Assembly: GCA_002500745.1 (NCBI GenBank)
Contig: DLST01000014.1
Location: forward strand, 85,681 to 149,680
Direction: 5' to 3'
Length of the DNA: 64,000 nt
DNA from: Sphingobacterium sp. UBA7855
GTDB lineage: Bacteria > Bacteroidota > Bacteroidia > Sphingobacteriales > Sphingobacteriaceae
Part shown: piece after piece, positions 53,923 to 62,645 of the stretch
Layout: every line of letters starts with the position of its first letter
Position numbering within the stretch: the first letter of the stretch is position 1
Translations under genes and position numbers: made by a program
Notes under the pieces: generated by a model
The model's input: only the letters and a program-made list of their open reading frames with translations
Database searches by the model: none
Told to the model about the DNA's origin: nothing

Positions 53923-54687
53923 TTACTTCTTTGAAGTCAAGTTTTCGATGATTGACTTTAAAATAGAGCGTGTTGACGGAAGCCACCACTGTTCGAGAAT
54001 ACGCTGGATTGTCTCTTCTCTATTCTCGCGCAATTTAAGGATTATTTCCTTTCGGAAGTTCAGTTTTGATGTCGTCCAGGTTTTTTGGTTGAACTGTGTG
54101 ATCTGTTTTATTTTTTTTGTTGCTGTATTGAAGAGTATATTTGACGGAACAATATCGTCTACAAGTCCCTGATTTTTGGCTTCTACGGGAGAAAGCAATT
54201 TCCCTTCGAGCAAATTCTGATACGCATCCCTTTTTCCGATCCAAAAAGCATATAGCTCAAATATACTTTCGGGGACGATGAGCCCGACAGGAATTTCATT
54301 GAGGCCAATTACAAAATTACCTTCGGCCATAATCCGGTAATCGCAGCAAAGGGCGAGTACGCACCCTCCAGCAGGGCTGTGGCCTGATATTGCAGCAACG
54401 AGCGGTTTTGGAAAGGCAGCTAAAAGTGATGTCGCTTCTAAAAATAAATTCCAAAACTCCCTAATTTGTTCTTCATCATATTGGAATAAAGTGATTAGAT
54501 CGAGGCCTGCACTGAAGAAGTTTTCCTTTCCAATCAATATGGTGCCATAGATAGCTTCATTCTGTTGGGATGCTTCCAGGGTATCGATCAGTTCCTTCAA
54601 TAGTTGCGTGTCGATGGCGTTAGACTTTCCTCTGTCGAGGAAAATACTTAAAATATGATCGTCTATTGTAGTTTTAATATGTTGCAT
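53923..54687 (-). CDS. Enoyl-CoA hydratase/isomerase family protein
   Basis: The 254-residue product has a crotonase fold: SKGxNAID-like DRGKSNAIDTQLLKEL, FFSAGLDL (oxyanion hole), and AAISGHSPAGGCVLALCCDYRIMA. The Glu in LNEIPVGLIVP is in place of one hydratase Glu, and no second Glu is clear, so it might be an isomerase or a thioesterase-like member. It is 17 bp upstream of the lipoprotein gene. Confidence 0.88.
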   Translation of the reverse strand: MQHIKTTIDDHILSIFLDRGKSNAIDTQLLKELIDTLEASQQNEAIYGTILIGKENFFSAGLDLITLFQYDEEQIREFWNLFLEATSLLAAFPKPLVAAISGHSPAGGCVLALCCDYRIMAEGNFVIGLNEIPVGLIVPESIFELYAFWIGKRDAYQNLLEGKLLSPVEAKNQGLVDDIVPSNILFNTATKKIKQITQFNQKTWTTSKLNFRKEIILKLRENREETIQRILEQWWLPSTRSILKSIIENLTSKK

Positions 54688-54722
54688 ATTCTTGTTTTAA
54701 TGATAACGATTTGTTTGCGCTG

Positions 54723-57407
54723 CTATTGTGGTTTTACCTCTATCAAATATTCGAAGTGCGCAATTTTTCCATCCATGTTTATTCCTTCTACAATTATTTT
54801 ATATTTCCCCGGTTCATCCGATGTGAAAAATTCAAACTGTGTTTTTCCGTCTTTGGAAGTAATCAGATTGGGTTCCCAGGCGATTGTCGTTCTTAGATCA
54901 CGTCGCAGTTCATTTTTGTTTGTCACATCGTATTGAGGTTTGAAAAAAGTTCGGTTTACATGTAATCCCTTGGGTAAAATTGTGACGATTCCTGTGGGGG
55001 TATACGATGAAGAAAGCGCATCACCCGATTTACTTGTTATCACAATCACACCATTTGCGCCATACATGCCATATATGGCCGTATTGCCGATACTACGAAG
55101 CACTTCTATACTTGCGATATCTGCCACATTAATCATATTAATTTGATCAGCTTCAATATACATGCCATCAAGGACAATTTGCATAGGGTTACCGCCATTC
55201 AATCCCATAGACCTTGTGCTATACGGAACACCATTTCGAAACATAACCCCAACTAATCGTCCAGAAAGGCATTGTTCCAGTGTTGTACACGCGGAAAGAT
55301 CTTCAGCAGATATGACTTGATCGGCGTTTCCCGGACCATTCAGGTTTCGGGAGTTCTTGTCAGCTTTAGTTGTTCTTACCCTATTAACCTGAACCTCTTC
55401 CAATCGAATGCTCTTCTGGATAATGCCCGCTGCTTCCAATTCGCCAAGAAATTGCTGACTATTTTTTAGTTGTGTAAGCAGATTGGTATTGATGTCATTA
55501 ATCAACAGTGGTTGATCTTTACTTTTATTTGGTGAAGGGTTAAGCGGTTCGTCGATGATAATATCCACTCTTTTTTTCTCCTTGGGACCATCGCCTGTTA
55601 CAATAAATTTGACACTATCGGCAAAGAACAGCTCGTCAAAAGCAAACCGTCCATTTCCATCGGTCAGTGTATCTAAACTTAGCAACATGTTGCTTGTGGG
55701 TATAATGGTTACTTTAGCGTTTGGTACAACAGCTTTACGGGCCGTTTTCTTGACGGTTCCCGATACCGTAAGTCCTTTTTCTGGAAGAAACGATGTGGGC
55801 GCGGTATTTTCATAGCTTTTCCAATCCAATTTGCGCCAGCCCTGAATCAACATGAGGTTGTCCAAATCGTTAATCTTGATATTTGTTAAATCCTCGAAAT
55901 AATAATTAGGGCGTTCGATAAAGCCGCGAAGATCAGCTTTCAGCAAGAGTTCAGAGACAATAGACGAATAATAGCGGTCTGTTGTAGAATCCACCTTATT
56001 CAGATTGACAACTGAAGCCGAGAGTGCTGCAACTTTTGATGTGTCACGATCGTCGTAGTGAACGTTGAGGTTTGCGATTACCTTATCGCGGGTCGTGAAG
56101 CTAGATTTATTGAGTGCTATTGAAACGGGCAGTAACGTTGATTCGGTATTGTAGTTAAATACAAGCCTTTCTGCAAGGGGCGCCATTTGCGCAGTCAATA
56201 TGGTTAGTTGTAATACACCGGACGGAAGGTTTTTCTTCGGAATATTAAATAAGACCTCTGCTGCATTTAATTTTTGTTTGGCAGCATGGAAGACAAGACC
56301 ATTATATTGGGCAACTAAATAAATTTCTTCGCCATTGACTAAATCATCCGTCGTGGAAAATTGGGCAGCAATCTTATCCTTTAGTGTTGAATTTACAGTT
56401 AGCACATATCCCGAGTTTAATACAGCGGGCAAAGAAGTGCTCGTTGAAGAGCCGTCTTCAAAAAATGCCGTGGCTATGTATTTTTTTCCTGTCTGCAGCA
56501 GTAGGGGGATACTTCCCATTCCCAATGAATTGGTTTCAAATTCGGCAATGGTCGTTTGGTTTTCCTCCTTTACGGTTATTTTTGCCTTTTTTCCTAAGCC
56601 TGTAGGTGTGAGTGTTTTGAAGCCTGTTTTGCATAGGATGTTATTGACGAATTCACCGCTCTCTGGGAAAATCTGCAGGCTATTTTGGCTGTTTGGGTCA
56701 GGGATGATAAAATTTTTTAAGACACGTCTTTTGTCTAGAGAAAGGAATTGTAATGATAGCGTTCCTCCCTTAAAGTCATCTTTCAATTCAAGTGCTATAG
56801 TGCCATTTTCATTTGATTTTAATCGCCCAGATTTTTCTTTGTTATTATTCTGTTGTAGGGTATAACTAATGTTGTTGTTGATTAGGGGCGCTCCTTGGAT
56901 GGTTTTGAGATTGATCTGGAAGATGTTTTCAGTTCCGTTTTTAATGAGGGTGCTTTTCGTCATTACATTATCCGATCGGCCATTTGTGACAGGAATGACA
57001 CGTTCATAGAAATTAGCTGTCGAGTCATTTTGCATCCATCTGGTGAATGACCTAATTCGATAGGATCCTTCTTCCAGTGTATCCGGCAAGTTGAGGTCTC
57101 CTATGCCGAGGCCGATTGTGACCGGAATTTTGATGCTTTTAATAATTTTATTTGTGGGTGAGATCAATTCTATATTGGCTATTTTACTGATATTGCTCAA
57201 ATAGTTAAAAGGAGCTGTGGTGCAGTATAATTTGAACCAGATCGTTTCGCCTGCCGAATAGTCATTTTTATCGACATGGAGATAGATTTTTTCCTTCACA
57301 TGATGTTCGTGGTAGGTTTCTAGCTTTTGTAGCGTTTGGTCGATCTGAGCCGGGGCCAATAAAGCGAATAACAGGAAATTTATTAAAAGCAGTAATTTAG
57401 GATACAT
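54723..57407 (-). CDS. Plug-domain protein with MG2-like N-terminus, no beta-barrel
   Basis: The 894-residue product starts with a signal peptide, then has the MG2/A2M-like segment KIYLHVDKNDYSAGETIWFKLY (near residue 40), a central region of beta domains, a carboxypeptidase-regulatory-like domain (about 535-620), and near 690-800 a TonB plug-like domain (GLNGGNPMQIVLDGMYIEADQINMINVADIASIEVLR, YGANGVIVITSK). It then ends in a small beta domain (TSDEPGKYKIIVEGINMDGKIAHFEYLIEV) with no membrane barrel. This architecture is known in Bacteroidota without an assigned role; it may be a secreted inhibitor or adaptor of receptor complexes. Confidence 0.82.
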   Translation of the reverse strand: MYPKLLLLINFLLFALLAPAQIDQTLQKLETYHEHHVKEKIYLHVDKNDYSAGETIWFKLYCTTAPFNYLSNISKIANIELISPTNKIIKSIKIPVTIGLGIGDLNLPDTLEEGSYRIRSFTRWMQNDSTANFYERVIPVTNGRSDNVMTKSTLIKNGTENIFQINLKTIQGAPLINNNISYTLQQNNNKEKSGRLKSNENGTIALELKDDFKGGTLSLQFLSLDKRRVLKNFIIPDPNSQNSLQIFPESGEFVNNILCKTGFKTLTPTGLGKKAKITVKEENQTTIAEFETNSLGMGSIPLLLQTGKKYIATAFFEDGSSTSTSLPAVLNSGYVLTVNSTLKDKIAAQFSTTDDLVNGEEIYLVAQYNGLVFHAAKQKLNAAEVLFNIPKKNLPSGVLQLTILTAQMAPLAERLVFNYNTESTLLPVSIALNKSSFTTRDKVIANLNVHYDDRDTSKVAALSASVVNLNKVDSTTDRYYSSIVSELLLKADLRGFIERPNYYFEDLTNIKINDLDNLMLIQGWRKLDWKSYENTAPTSFLPEKGLTVSGTVKKTARKAVVPNAKVTIIPTSNMLLSLDTLTDGNGRFAFDELFFADSVKFIVTGDGPKEKKRVDIIIDEPLNPSPNKSKDQPLLINDINTNLLTQLKNSQQFLGELEAAGIIQKSIRLEEVQVNRVRTTKADKNSRNLNGPGNADQVISAEDLSACTTLEQCLSGRLVGVMFRNGVPYSTRSMGLNGGNPMQIVLDGMYIEADQINMINVADIASIEVLRSIGNTAIYGMYGANGVIVITSKSGDALSSSYTPTGIVTILPKGLHVNRTFFKPQYDVTNKNELRRDLRTTIAWEPNLITSKDGKTQFEFFTSDEPGKYKIIVEGINMDGKIAHFEYLIEVKPQ

Positions 57408-57517
57408 ATGACTAATGTTTCATGAAAATTAGAAAATATTTTTCCTTTAATCAATTTATAAATTAAATATTAGTCCCATTTAAAATCAACTGATACCTTA
57501 AATTAGCATAAAAAAAA

Positions 57518-57525
57518 TATCTTTG
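57518..57525 (+). promoter_or_regulatory. Candidate -7 box directly before purD
   Basis: TATCTTTG exactly matches TAnnTTTG and ends 4 nt before the purD ATG, so a transcript from it would be leaderless or nearly so. Confidence 0.5.
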
Positions 57526-57529
57526 TGTT

Positions 57530-58804
57530 ATGAATATCCTAATAATCGGTTCAGGAGGTCGTGAATCGGCCTTTGCCTATAAATTGTCGAAAAGTCCACG
57601 TTTAGATCAATTGTTTATTGCTCCAGGCAATGCAGGAACGGGGGTGTATGGTCAGAATGTAAATATTAAGGTTACTGACTTTGCAGCTCTTGCTACCTTC
57701 GTTCTGGAAAATAATGTGCACATGGTGCTGGTAGGTCCGGAGGAGCCCCTGGTTAAAGGTATTCATGATTACTTCTTAAACCGGGAAGACTTAAAGCATA
57801 TCCCCGTTATAGGACCGCAACAGGAGGGTGCTCAGCTGGAAGGCTCAAAAGATTTTTCAAAGCAGTTTATGGATCGCCATGGTGTACCTACAGCAGCTTC
57901 GAGGTCCTTTGATGCGACATCCTTGGACGAAGGGCTGGCGTATCTTGAAACGCAAAAATTACCTATTGTGCTGAAGGCGGATGGTTTGGCGGCGGGTAAA
58001 GGGGTACTGATTTGCGAGACCCTAGAGGATGCTCAAGCTGAGTTAAAGGCGATGATTGCAGATTCTAAATTTGGGGAAGCGAGCCGGGTTGTGGTTGTTG
58101 AAGAATTTTTAAAAGGAATTGAATTGTCAGTTTTTGTTTTGACAGATGGCAATTCGTATAAAGTGCTTCCTTCTGCAAAAGATTATAAACGTATTGGGGA
58201 AGGCGATACAGGTCTAAACACTGGAGGCATGGGGTCGATATCTCCTGTTCCTTTCGCGGATGAGACTTTTTTGAATAAAGTTGAAGAGCGCATTATCAGA
58301 CCAACAGTAGAGGGACTTAAAAAGGATGGTATTCCGTATAAAGGATTTATTTTTATCGGTTTGATGAATGTGGAAGGGGAACCTTATGTCATCGAGTATA
58401 ATGTTCGTATGGGGGATCCGGAAACTGAATCCGTATTGCCACGAATTGAATCGGATCTGTTGGATTTATTGGAAGGTGTTGCTCAAGGCAATTTGGATCA
58501 ACGCTCTTATACCGTATCGCCTCAAACAGCCGTGACAGTGATGTTGGTTGCCGGTGGTTACCCCGGAGATTATGAATCTGGAAAAGAGATCACCAATATT
58601 GAAAATGTCAAAGAATCCATCGTATTTCAAGCAGGTACGAAGGAAGTAGACGGCAAGATCGTTACTGCAGGCGGACGTGTCATTGCTGTTACCACATTGC
58701 AAGATACGCTGTTTGAAGCCCTTCAACAGGCCACTGCAGATGCGGGCAGGATCTATTTTGAAGGAAAATACTTCAGAAGAGATATCGGTTTCGATCTTAT
58801 TTAA
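57530..58804 (+). CDS. purD: Phosphoribosylamine-glycine ligase
   Basis: PurD forms glycinamide ribonucleotide, the second step of purine synthesis. The 424-residue ATP-grasp enzyme has the start NILIIGSGGRESAFAYKL, GPEEPLVKGI, PIVLKADGLAAGKGVLIC (ATP-grasp), NTGGMGSISPVPF and GFIFIGLMNVEGEPYVIEYNVRMGDPETE. It stands alone between the plug-domain gene and tRNA-Glu. Confidence 0.97.
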   Translation: MNILIIGSGGRESAFAYKLSKSPRLDQLFIAPGNAGTGVYGQNVNIKVTDFAALATFVLENNVHMVLVGPEEPLVKGIHDYFLNREDLKHIPVIGPQQEGAQLEGSKDFSKQFMDRHGVPTAASRSFDATSLDEGLAYLETQKLPIVLKADGLAAGKGVLICETLEDAQAELKAMIADSKFGEASRVVVVEEFLKGIELSVFVLTDGNSYKVLPSAKDYKRIGEGDTGLNTGGMGSISPVPFADETFLNKVEERIIRPTVEGLKKDGIPYKGFIFIGLMNVEGEPYVIEYNVRMGDPETESVLPRIESDLLDLLEGVAQGNLDQRSYTVSPQTAVTVMLVAGGYPGDYESGKEITNIENVKESIVFQAGTKEVDGKIVTAGGRVIAVTTLQDTLFEALQQATADAGRIYFEGKYFRRDIGFDLI

Positions 58805-58820
58805 AAAATATTAAAATAAT

Positions 58821-58851
58821 TTTGGAATACTGATTTTAAGGTCTATATTTG
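58821..58851 (+). promoter_or_regulatory. Promoter of tRNA-Glu
   Basis: TTTG (58821-58824), a 19-nt spacer and TATATTTG (58844-58851) match the Bacteroidota housekeeping promoter (TTTG-N19-TAnnTTTG) without a mismatch. Transcription would begin near 58858, about 33 nt ahead of the tRNA. Confidence 0.8.
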
Positions 58852-58890
58852 CAACTCCAAAAACAACAATGTGATTGGAGTTGCCTAAAA

Positions 58891-58962
58891 GGCCCGTTCG
58901 TCTAGGGGTTAGGACGCAAGATTTTCATTCTTGAAACAGGGGTTCGATTCCCCTACGGGCTA
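58891..58962 (+). tRNA. tRNA-Glu (anticodon UUC)
   Basis: A 72-nt cloverleaf is complete: acceptor GGCCCGT/ACGGGCT with a G-U first pair, the D-arm region TCTAGGGGTTAGGAC, anticodon stem CAAGA/TCTTG with loop TTTTCAT (anticodon TTC), and T-arm GGGG-TTCGATT-CCCC; discriminator A at 58962. CCA is not encoded. It supplies Glu-tRNA for translation and heme synthesis. Confidence 0.95.
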
Positions 58963-58985
58963 CAGATCTAAAAGTCAACACATAG

Positions 58986-59023
58986 AAAAGCCTGCAAATT
59001 AAATATTTGCAGGCTTTTTTGTT
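58986..59023 (+). terminator. Terminator after tRNA-Glu
   Basis: A 14-bp stem AAAAGCCTGCAAAT/ATTTGCAGGCTTTT with a TAAAT loop and further T residues, 24 nt after the tRNA. Confidence 0.9.
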
Positions 59024-59071
59024 TTTCAGTTTTTTCTTGCAGAGTATACGGGTAGAAATAGCGGCCCTTCT

Positions 59072-59680
59072 CTAATCTCTTGAAAAGACCATTATTACCT
59101 TGGAACGAAAGCTATCCTTGCCGCTATAGCTGATTTCCTGCTGCAATTTTAATGAATTTTCATCGACGGATATATCCCACCAATCTATATCTTTCCTGAG
59201 CTTTGGGTAATAATCTGCGAGGGAATCGACAATTCCTGCCGCAGGGCTTCCCCATTTCTCTACCCATGCGGATGGGTCAAAAGTCCTGGCTTCCTTGAGC
59301 AAGAGACGGTTTCCTGCGAGCTGATAATAATATTTGCGGTAATAAATAGGTTCTCCGGTCTGGATGCTCCCATCTTTAATAATTACATCTGCGCCCGGGG
59401 CATTCCATTCTCCGCCACTACTTGAACCGATAAAATACGGTACCGTTAACCGAAGTGAAGCACTGTCACGCCCGTCAAAACTCAGATATTCGTAAGGGAG
59501 GTTATCTGTCCGAACATTACTGTTCCCATTCTTATCACCGGTAGAAAGGGTCGTTTCATAACTTTTTAACTTCCATTTTCCTTTCAGGCTGTCAGTCATG
59601 TCCTGCCCGGAATTTTCCTTTTTGCAGGAAACAAACAATAGGGGAAAAATGAACAAAAGGATCAATCGGTTTCTCTTCAT
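59072..59680 (-). CDS. Lipocalin-like lipoprotein
   Basis: The 202-residue product has a lipoprotein signal with LFVSC (Cys about 19), then LKGKWKLKSYETT and LSFDGRDSASLRL, which look like a lipocalin-like or DUF4488/5004-type beta-barrel (G-x-W near the start). It is sited first after the tRNA-Glu terminator, in a change of gene character. The ligand is unknown. Confidence 0.7.
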   Translation of the reverse strand: MKRNRLILLFIFPLLFVSCKKENSGQDMTDSLKGKWKLKSYETTLSTGDKNGNSNVRTDNLPYEYLSFDGRDSASLRLTVPYFIGSSSGGEWNAPGADVIIKDGSIQTGEPIYYRKYYYQLAGNRLLLKEARTFDPSAWVEKWGSPAAGIVDSLADYYPKLRKDIDWWDISVDENSLKLQQEISYSGKDSFRSKVIMVFSRD

Positions 59681-59999
59681 GGCCTAATTACGGTTTGAAT
59701 AGCTAAAATAAATAATTTAAAAATGAGTCCAAAATTTATGGAGATTTAGTTTTCGGGCTGCAGTAGTCGGGATAGAAGATTTTATCAATGGGGGGCACTT
59801 TTGATAGATATAATTGTGAAGGGATTGTCCGAAAAGTTTAATTAATCGAGCAAATCATACTCTTGGATATGGTCAAATGGCAGTTGGTCGAATAAATTTG
59901 GAATTATTATTCAAGTTGGCCTAATTTAAATGTTAATTTTTGAACAGGACAACGGTCATAACTGATAGCCATTAATACATAACGAAATAGCCTGAAACC
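59681..59999. other. Intergenic region lipoprotein / alpha-CTD-like gene
   Basis: This 319-bp gap between divergent genes has no gene I can support. It has a near-duplicated block TGGTCAAAT/TGGTCGAAT (59871-59879 and 59887-59895), but no clear promoter. Confidence 0.5.
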
Positions 60000-60332
60000 A
60001 TGAAAGAACATGAAATTGACATTTATCTGGATGGAGTCAAAACAAGGGTCGACCTTCGAAAGATGGATTACAATTCACTTCGGAACCTTTCCATGAAATT
60101 GCAGCGGATTTTAGGGGACAACATTTATATCCATGAGATGATCCTTAAAAGCGACCTTTACTATTTCCGGCAGGAGATCAGTGCAAAGACTGTGGGTGCT
60201 CTTCAAAGGCATGGGATAATGACAGTAGCTGAACTGATGGCCTGTTCGTATGAGAAGCTGGCAGATATGGATGGGCTGGGAAGCAAATCCCTTTCCGAAA
60301 TTGTAGGGTTCATTAAGGAGCTGGGAAAATAA
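60000..60332 (+). CDS. Stand-alone RNA polymerase alpha-CTD-like protein
   Basis: The 110-residue product ends in a helix-hairpin-helix domain closely similar in layout to the RpoA C-terminal domain: ISAKTVGALQRHGIMTVAELM, SYEKLADMDGLGSKSLSEIVGFIKELG. The first 55 residues (VDLRKMDYNSLRNLSMKLQRILG) are not RpoA-like and are predicted helical. It lacks the alpha N-terminal assembly domain, so it cannot be a polymerase subunit; it may bind UP elements or a transcription factor. It is followed by a terminator. Confidence 0.75.
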   Translation: MKEHEIDIYLDGVKTRVDLRKMDYNSLRNLSMKLQRILGDNIYIHEMILKSDLYYFRQEISAKTVGALQRHGIMTVAELMACSYEKLADMDGLGSKSLSEIVGFIKELGK

Positions 60333-60421
60333 AAAGCTGTTGATTCCGGGTTTTGAAAACTCCCTTGAAATGCGTAATTTATTATTGTTTTTCAAACAAT
60401 CCCCATAAACTAATCCTTAAG

Positions 60422-60449
60422 CGGCTGCCCCCAATAAGGTGGCCGTTTT
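60422..60449 (+). terminator. Terminator after the alpha-CTD-like gene
   Basis: An 8-bp stem (60422-60429 with 60438-60445, two G-U pairs) and TTTTATTATT tail lie 90 nt after the stop. Confidence 0.6.
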
Positions 60450-60549
60450 ATTATTCAGTCTTCCTAGTTAGAGTTGAATCAGGCAGAGCGAAAAATCGAC
60501 TTTGGCGGACAATCTATATTTCCTGGTTTTCTTCCGCTTTATCCCTTCT

Positions 60550-60795
60550 TCATTTTTTCTCGGTATAGGAGTTAAAATTTGATTTTTCCCATTTGGTCAG
60601 GTCGTACCCCCTGCAATATGTACAGTAATATGCCCGCCGCTGTATGGGTCGTCCCTGCCGGTGCTTGATGCGGCGGCCTGTTTCGTCCCTTTTGAAAAGG
60701 TAGTTCCATTTAAGGTCGAGCATGACAAGCCGGGCCTCAATCCAGGAAGCAAATATTACCTTTCCGGTTTCCCTACATTTCTTATTGGTCCCCAT
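60550..60795 (-). CDS. Small zinc-ribbon-like protein
   Basis: The 81-residue product has an N-terminal KKCRETGKVIFASWIEA and a C-terminal YYCTYCRGYDLTKW, so three Cys with a C-x2-C and a Cys near the start, like the small Cys-containing proteins found in Bacteroidota mobile elements and phages. It is basic (Lys/Arg-rich). The gene has no strand neighbours, and a promoter is not obvious. Presence of a full motif pair argues against a random frame. Confidence 0.55.
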   Translation of the reverse strand: MGTNKKCRETGKVIFASWIEARLVMLDLKWNYLFKRDETGRRIKHRQGRPIQRRAYYCTYCRGYDLTKWEKSNFNSYTEKK

Positions 60796-61150
60796 AGAAA
60801 TTGCTTTTTGTCTATCAATAGTATGGATGTTCAGGTTATGAACCTATATACTTTCCTCCATAATATTTGCCTATTTACAGGTATTTGAATGACACGTCAT
60901 CGTACTAATTGGTACTTACAGCTTTCTAAAGCTAGCCAATTTGCTGCTGAAAATGAAGCGGGGAGTTATTAGGTCAGAAGAAAGGCTGTATGAAAAAGTC
61001 AGATATCGAGGAAATCGTGCAACTTATATTGGTTAAATGTCTGTTTATCGAAAAAATTTGCAAATGTAAAATGTAACATCCTACATTTAATGTATTTCGC
61101 GCTCCTAAAGCAGCCCAAATAAAACAGGAAACAATTATTTTTTTGCGTTT
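60796..61150. other. Intergenic region zinc-ribbon / AraC gene
   Basis: This 355-bp divergent gap has no supported gene. It contains the repeated AATGTA/TACATT cluster described separately and a minus-strand TACATTTG (61061-61068). Confidence 0.5.
61062..61094. promoter_or_regulatory. AATGTA repeat cluster before the AraC gene
   Basis: Two direct AAATGTA units (61062-61068, 61069-61075), one TACATTT (61082-61088) as inverted partner with a 6-nt spacer, and AATGTA (61089-61094) lie 57-89 bp before the AraC-type start codon. The spacing suggests a regulator binding site, possibly autoregulation. Confidence 0.4.
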
Positions 61151-62107
61151 ATGACGGACCATTTTGATATCATATTTCCCAGTGTGCCCCTTTCTGTACT
61201 TGATATGAACAGCTGCCCGGCAGACTGGACCGAAAGTGTTTTAAGGTCAGCAACATCGTCCTTAAAGTATTCTTTTCCAAAGGGAGAAGTTCTCCGTGGG
61301 AAACTACTTCTAAAAAAATACCATATTGAACTGATCCAGCTCCGTACGGAAGAAGCTGTCAGCCTTCGGTTTAAGGTAGACCAGGATAGGTTGTTCCTTT
61401 TATTTACGATACAGGGAAATCTCAGATTTTTGACTGGCGAAGGTACTGAAGTTATCACGGCCACCGAGAGCAGCTTTTACCCTTCACATAGCAGACAAGA
61501 GATATATGATGCGGATATCATGAAAGGATCTGTAGTGAAAGTGCTGGTTATTTCCTTTGATCCCCAGTGGGCAGAAAGAATTGTTCGTCCCTACAGGATG
61601 TTATGGGAAGCGTTAAGGGAAATTGCACGTTCCGACAGGCAGTTCAGTATCCTGCCGAGACTGAGGATCGGGAGAATGCTGAGAAAAGAACTCGATGAAA
61701 TACTGGATTTCAATGATCAGAACATCGCGATCGTCAAGCTCAAAATGCGCAAAAAGATCGCGATGGTCTTAAAATGCTACCATGAAATGCTGGTCATCTC
61801 CGGACTGGACAGGATCTATCTGGCTGGATTATATATATTGAAAAATTTTACAGATCCAGAAATTGATATCCAGTCACAGCTAAAGGATCTACCGATGAGT
61901 GATAAAACTTTTCGCAGAAAGTTCAGGGTCATATTTGGAACAACACCCTATGACTATTGTGTCAGGCTCCGAATGGAAAAAGCCTGGAAGCTCATCAATG
62001 AACAGGGGCTGGCCAAAAAAGAAGTATGTTCCATGGTCGGCTACACGGATCTTGGCAGCTTTTCACGCACCTATCGCAGCTATTACAGAAATGAAGGACA
62101 CCGCTAA
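61151..62107 (+). CDS. AraC-family transcriptional regulator
   Basis: The 318-residue product has a helical, beta-containing N-terminal sensory half (about residues 1-215, without the classical Pro-rich cupin motif) and a C-terminal two-helix-turn-helix AraC domain: LPMSDKTFRRKFRVIFGTTPYDYCVRLRMEKAWKLI and EVCSMVGYTDLGSFSRTYRSYY. It has no signal peptide and acts in the cytoplasm. It lies between a zinc-ribbon gene and the SusD region, so it could control the neighbouring nutrient-uptake genes; that is inference. Confidence 0.9.
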   Translation: MTDHFDIIFPSVPLSVLDMNSCPADWTESVLRSATSSLKYSFPKGEVLRGKLLLKKYHIELIQLRTEEAVSLRFKVDQDRLFLLFTIQGNLRFLTGEGTEVITATESSFYPSHSRQEIYDADIMKGSVVKVLVISFDPQWAERIVRPYRMLWEALREIARSDRQFSILPRLRIGRMLRKELDEILDFNDQNIAIVKLKMRKKIAMVLKCYHEMLVISGLDRIYLAGLYILKNFTDPEIDIQSQLKDLPMSDKTFRRKFRVIFGTTPYDYCVRLRMEKAWKLINEQGLAKKEVCSMVGYTDLGSFSRTYRSYYRNEGHR

Positions 62108-62645
62108 ACTCGTCTAAATCATTTCTAATGTATCTCTTTTGTTACCAAAAAAGGGAATAAACGGACATTTTTGATAAAAATCGGCCAAAAGTTGTCGGTT
62201 TTTTCCTTTTCTGTCCATTTCCGAAGCCTGAACTTTGTATTAAAGGTTTCTACCAGCTATTTTCTAGGAGAACATATCTCAGGAGATGCAAAAATAAAAG
62301 TATAAAAGATATACTATGAACAGGACTACAATAATAGCGAGAAGTAAGACAACAGATCGCTCAATGAGGATCGCGGAGCTGTTCCGTATGATACCGATAT
62401 GGCAGGGGATTCGCACCACTGCGATATTTGGAGTGGTTCCGCCCAAAGTTCATGTTCGGAGAATATGGTACGCCAATAAATTTGCGCTGTTCACGGTTTA
62501 TACGGCCCATTGGTTTCAAGGAGACCGGTAGGCCAATAAACAGGATCCCTCAACCGCATAACTGTGAGGCAAAACCGGAGTGCACAAACAATAACAGTAT
62601 TATAAACTAAAGTTCGCACTCATCTTCAAGTGCATAATTTGCCTT
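62108..62645. other. Intergenic region AraC / DUF6520-like gene
   Basis: This 538-bp gap contains a 71-codon frame (62316-62531) without recognisable family, promoter or composition, and several short frames. A promoter-like GCCTGAACTTTG lies near 62226. The stretch 62380-62570 is less AT-rich than usual intergenic DNA here and might be a degraded gene, but I cannot identify it. Confidence 0.5.

Noticed and set aside
60353..60568. 71-codon frame after the alpha-CTD-like gene
   Set aside because: It overlaps a terminator and the zinc-ribbon gene and shows no motif.
62316..62531. 71-codon frame after the AraC gene
   Set aside because: No recognisable product and overlapping frames of similar length; reported only as an unexplained stretch.
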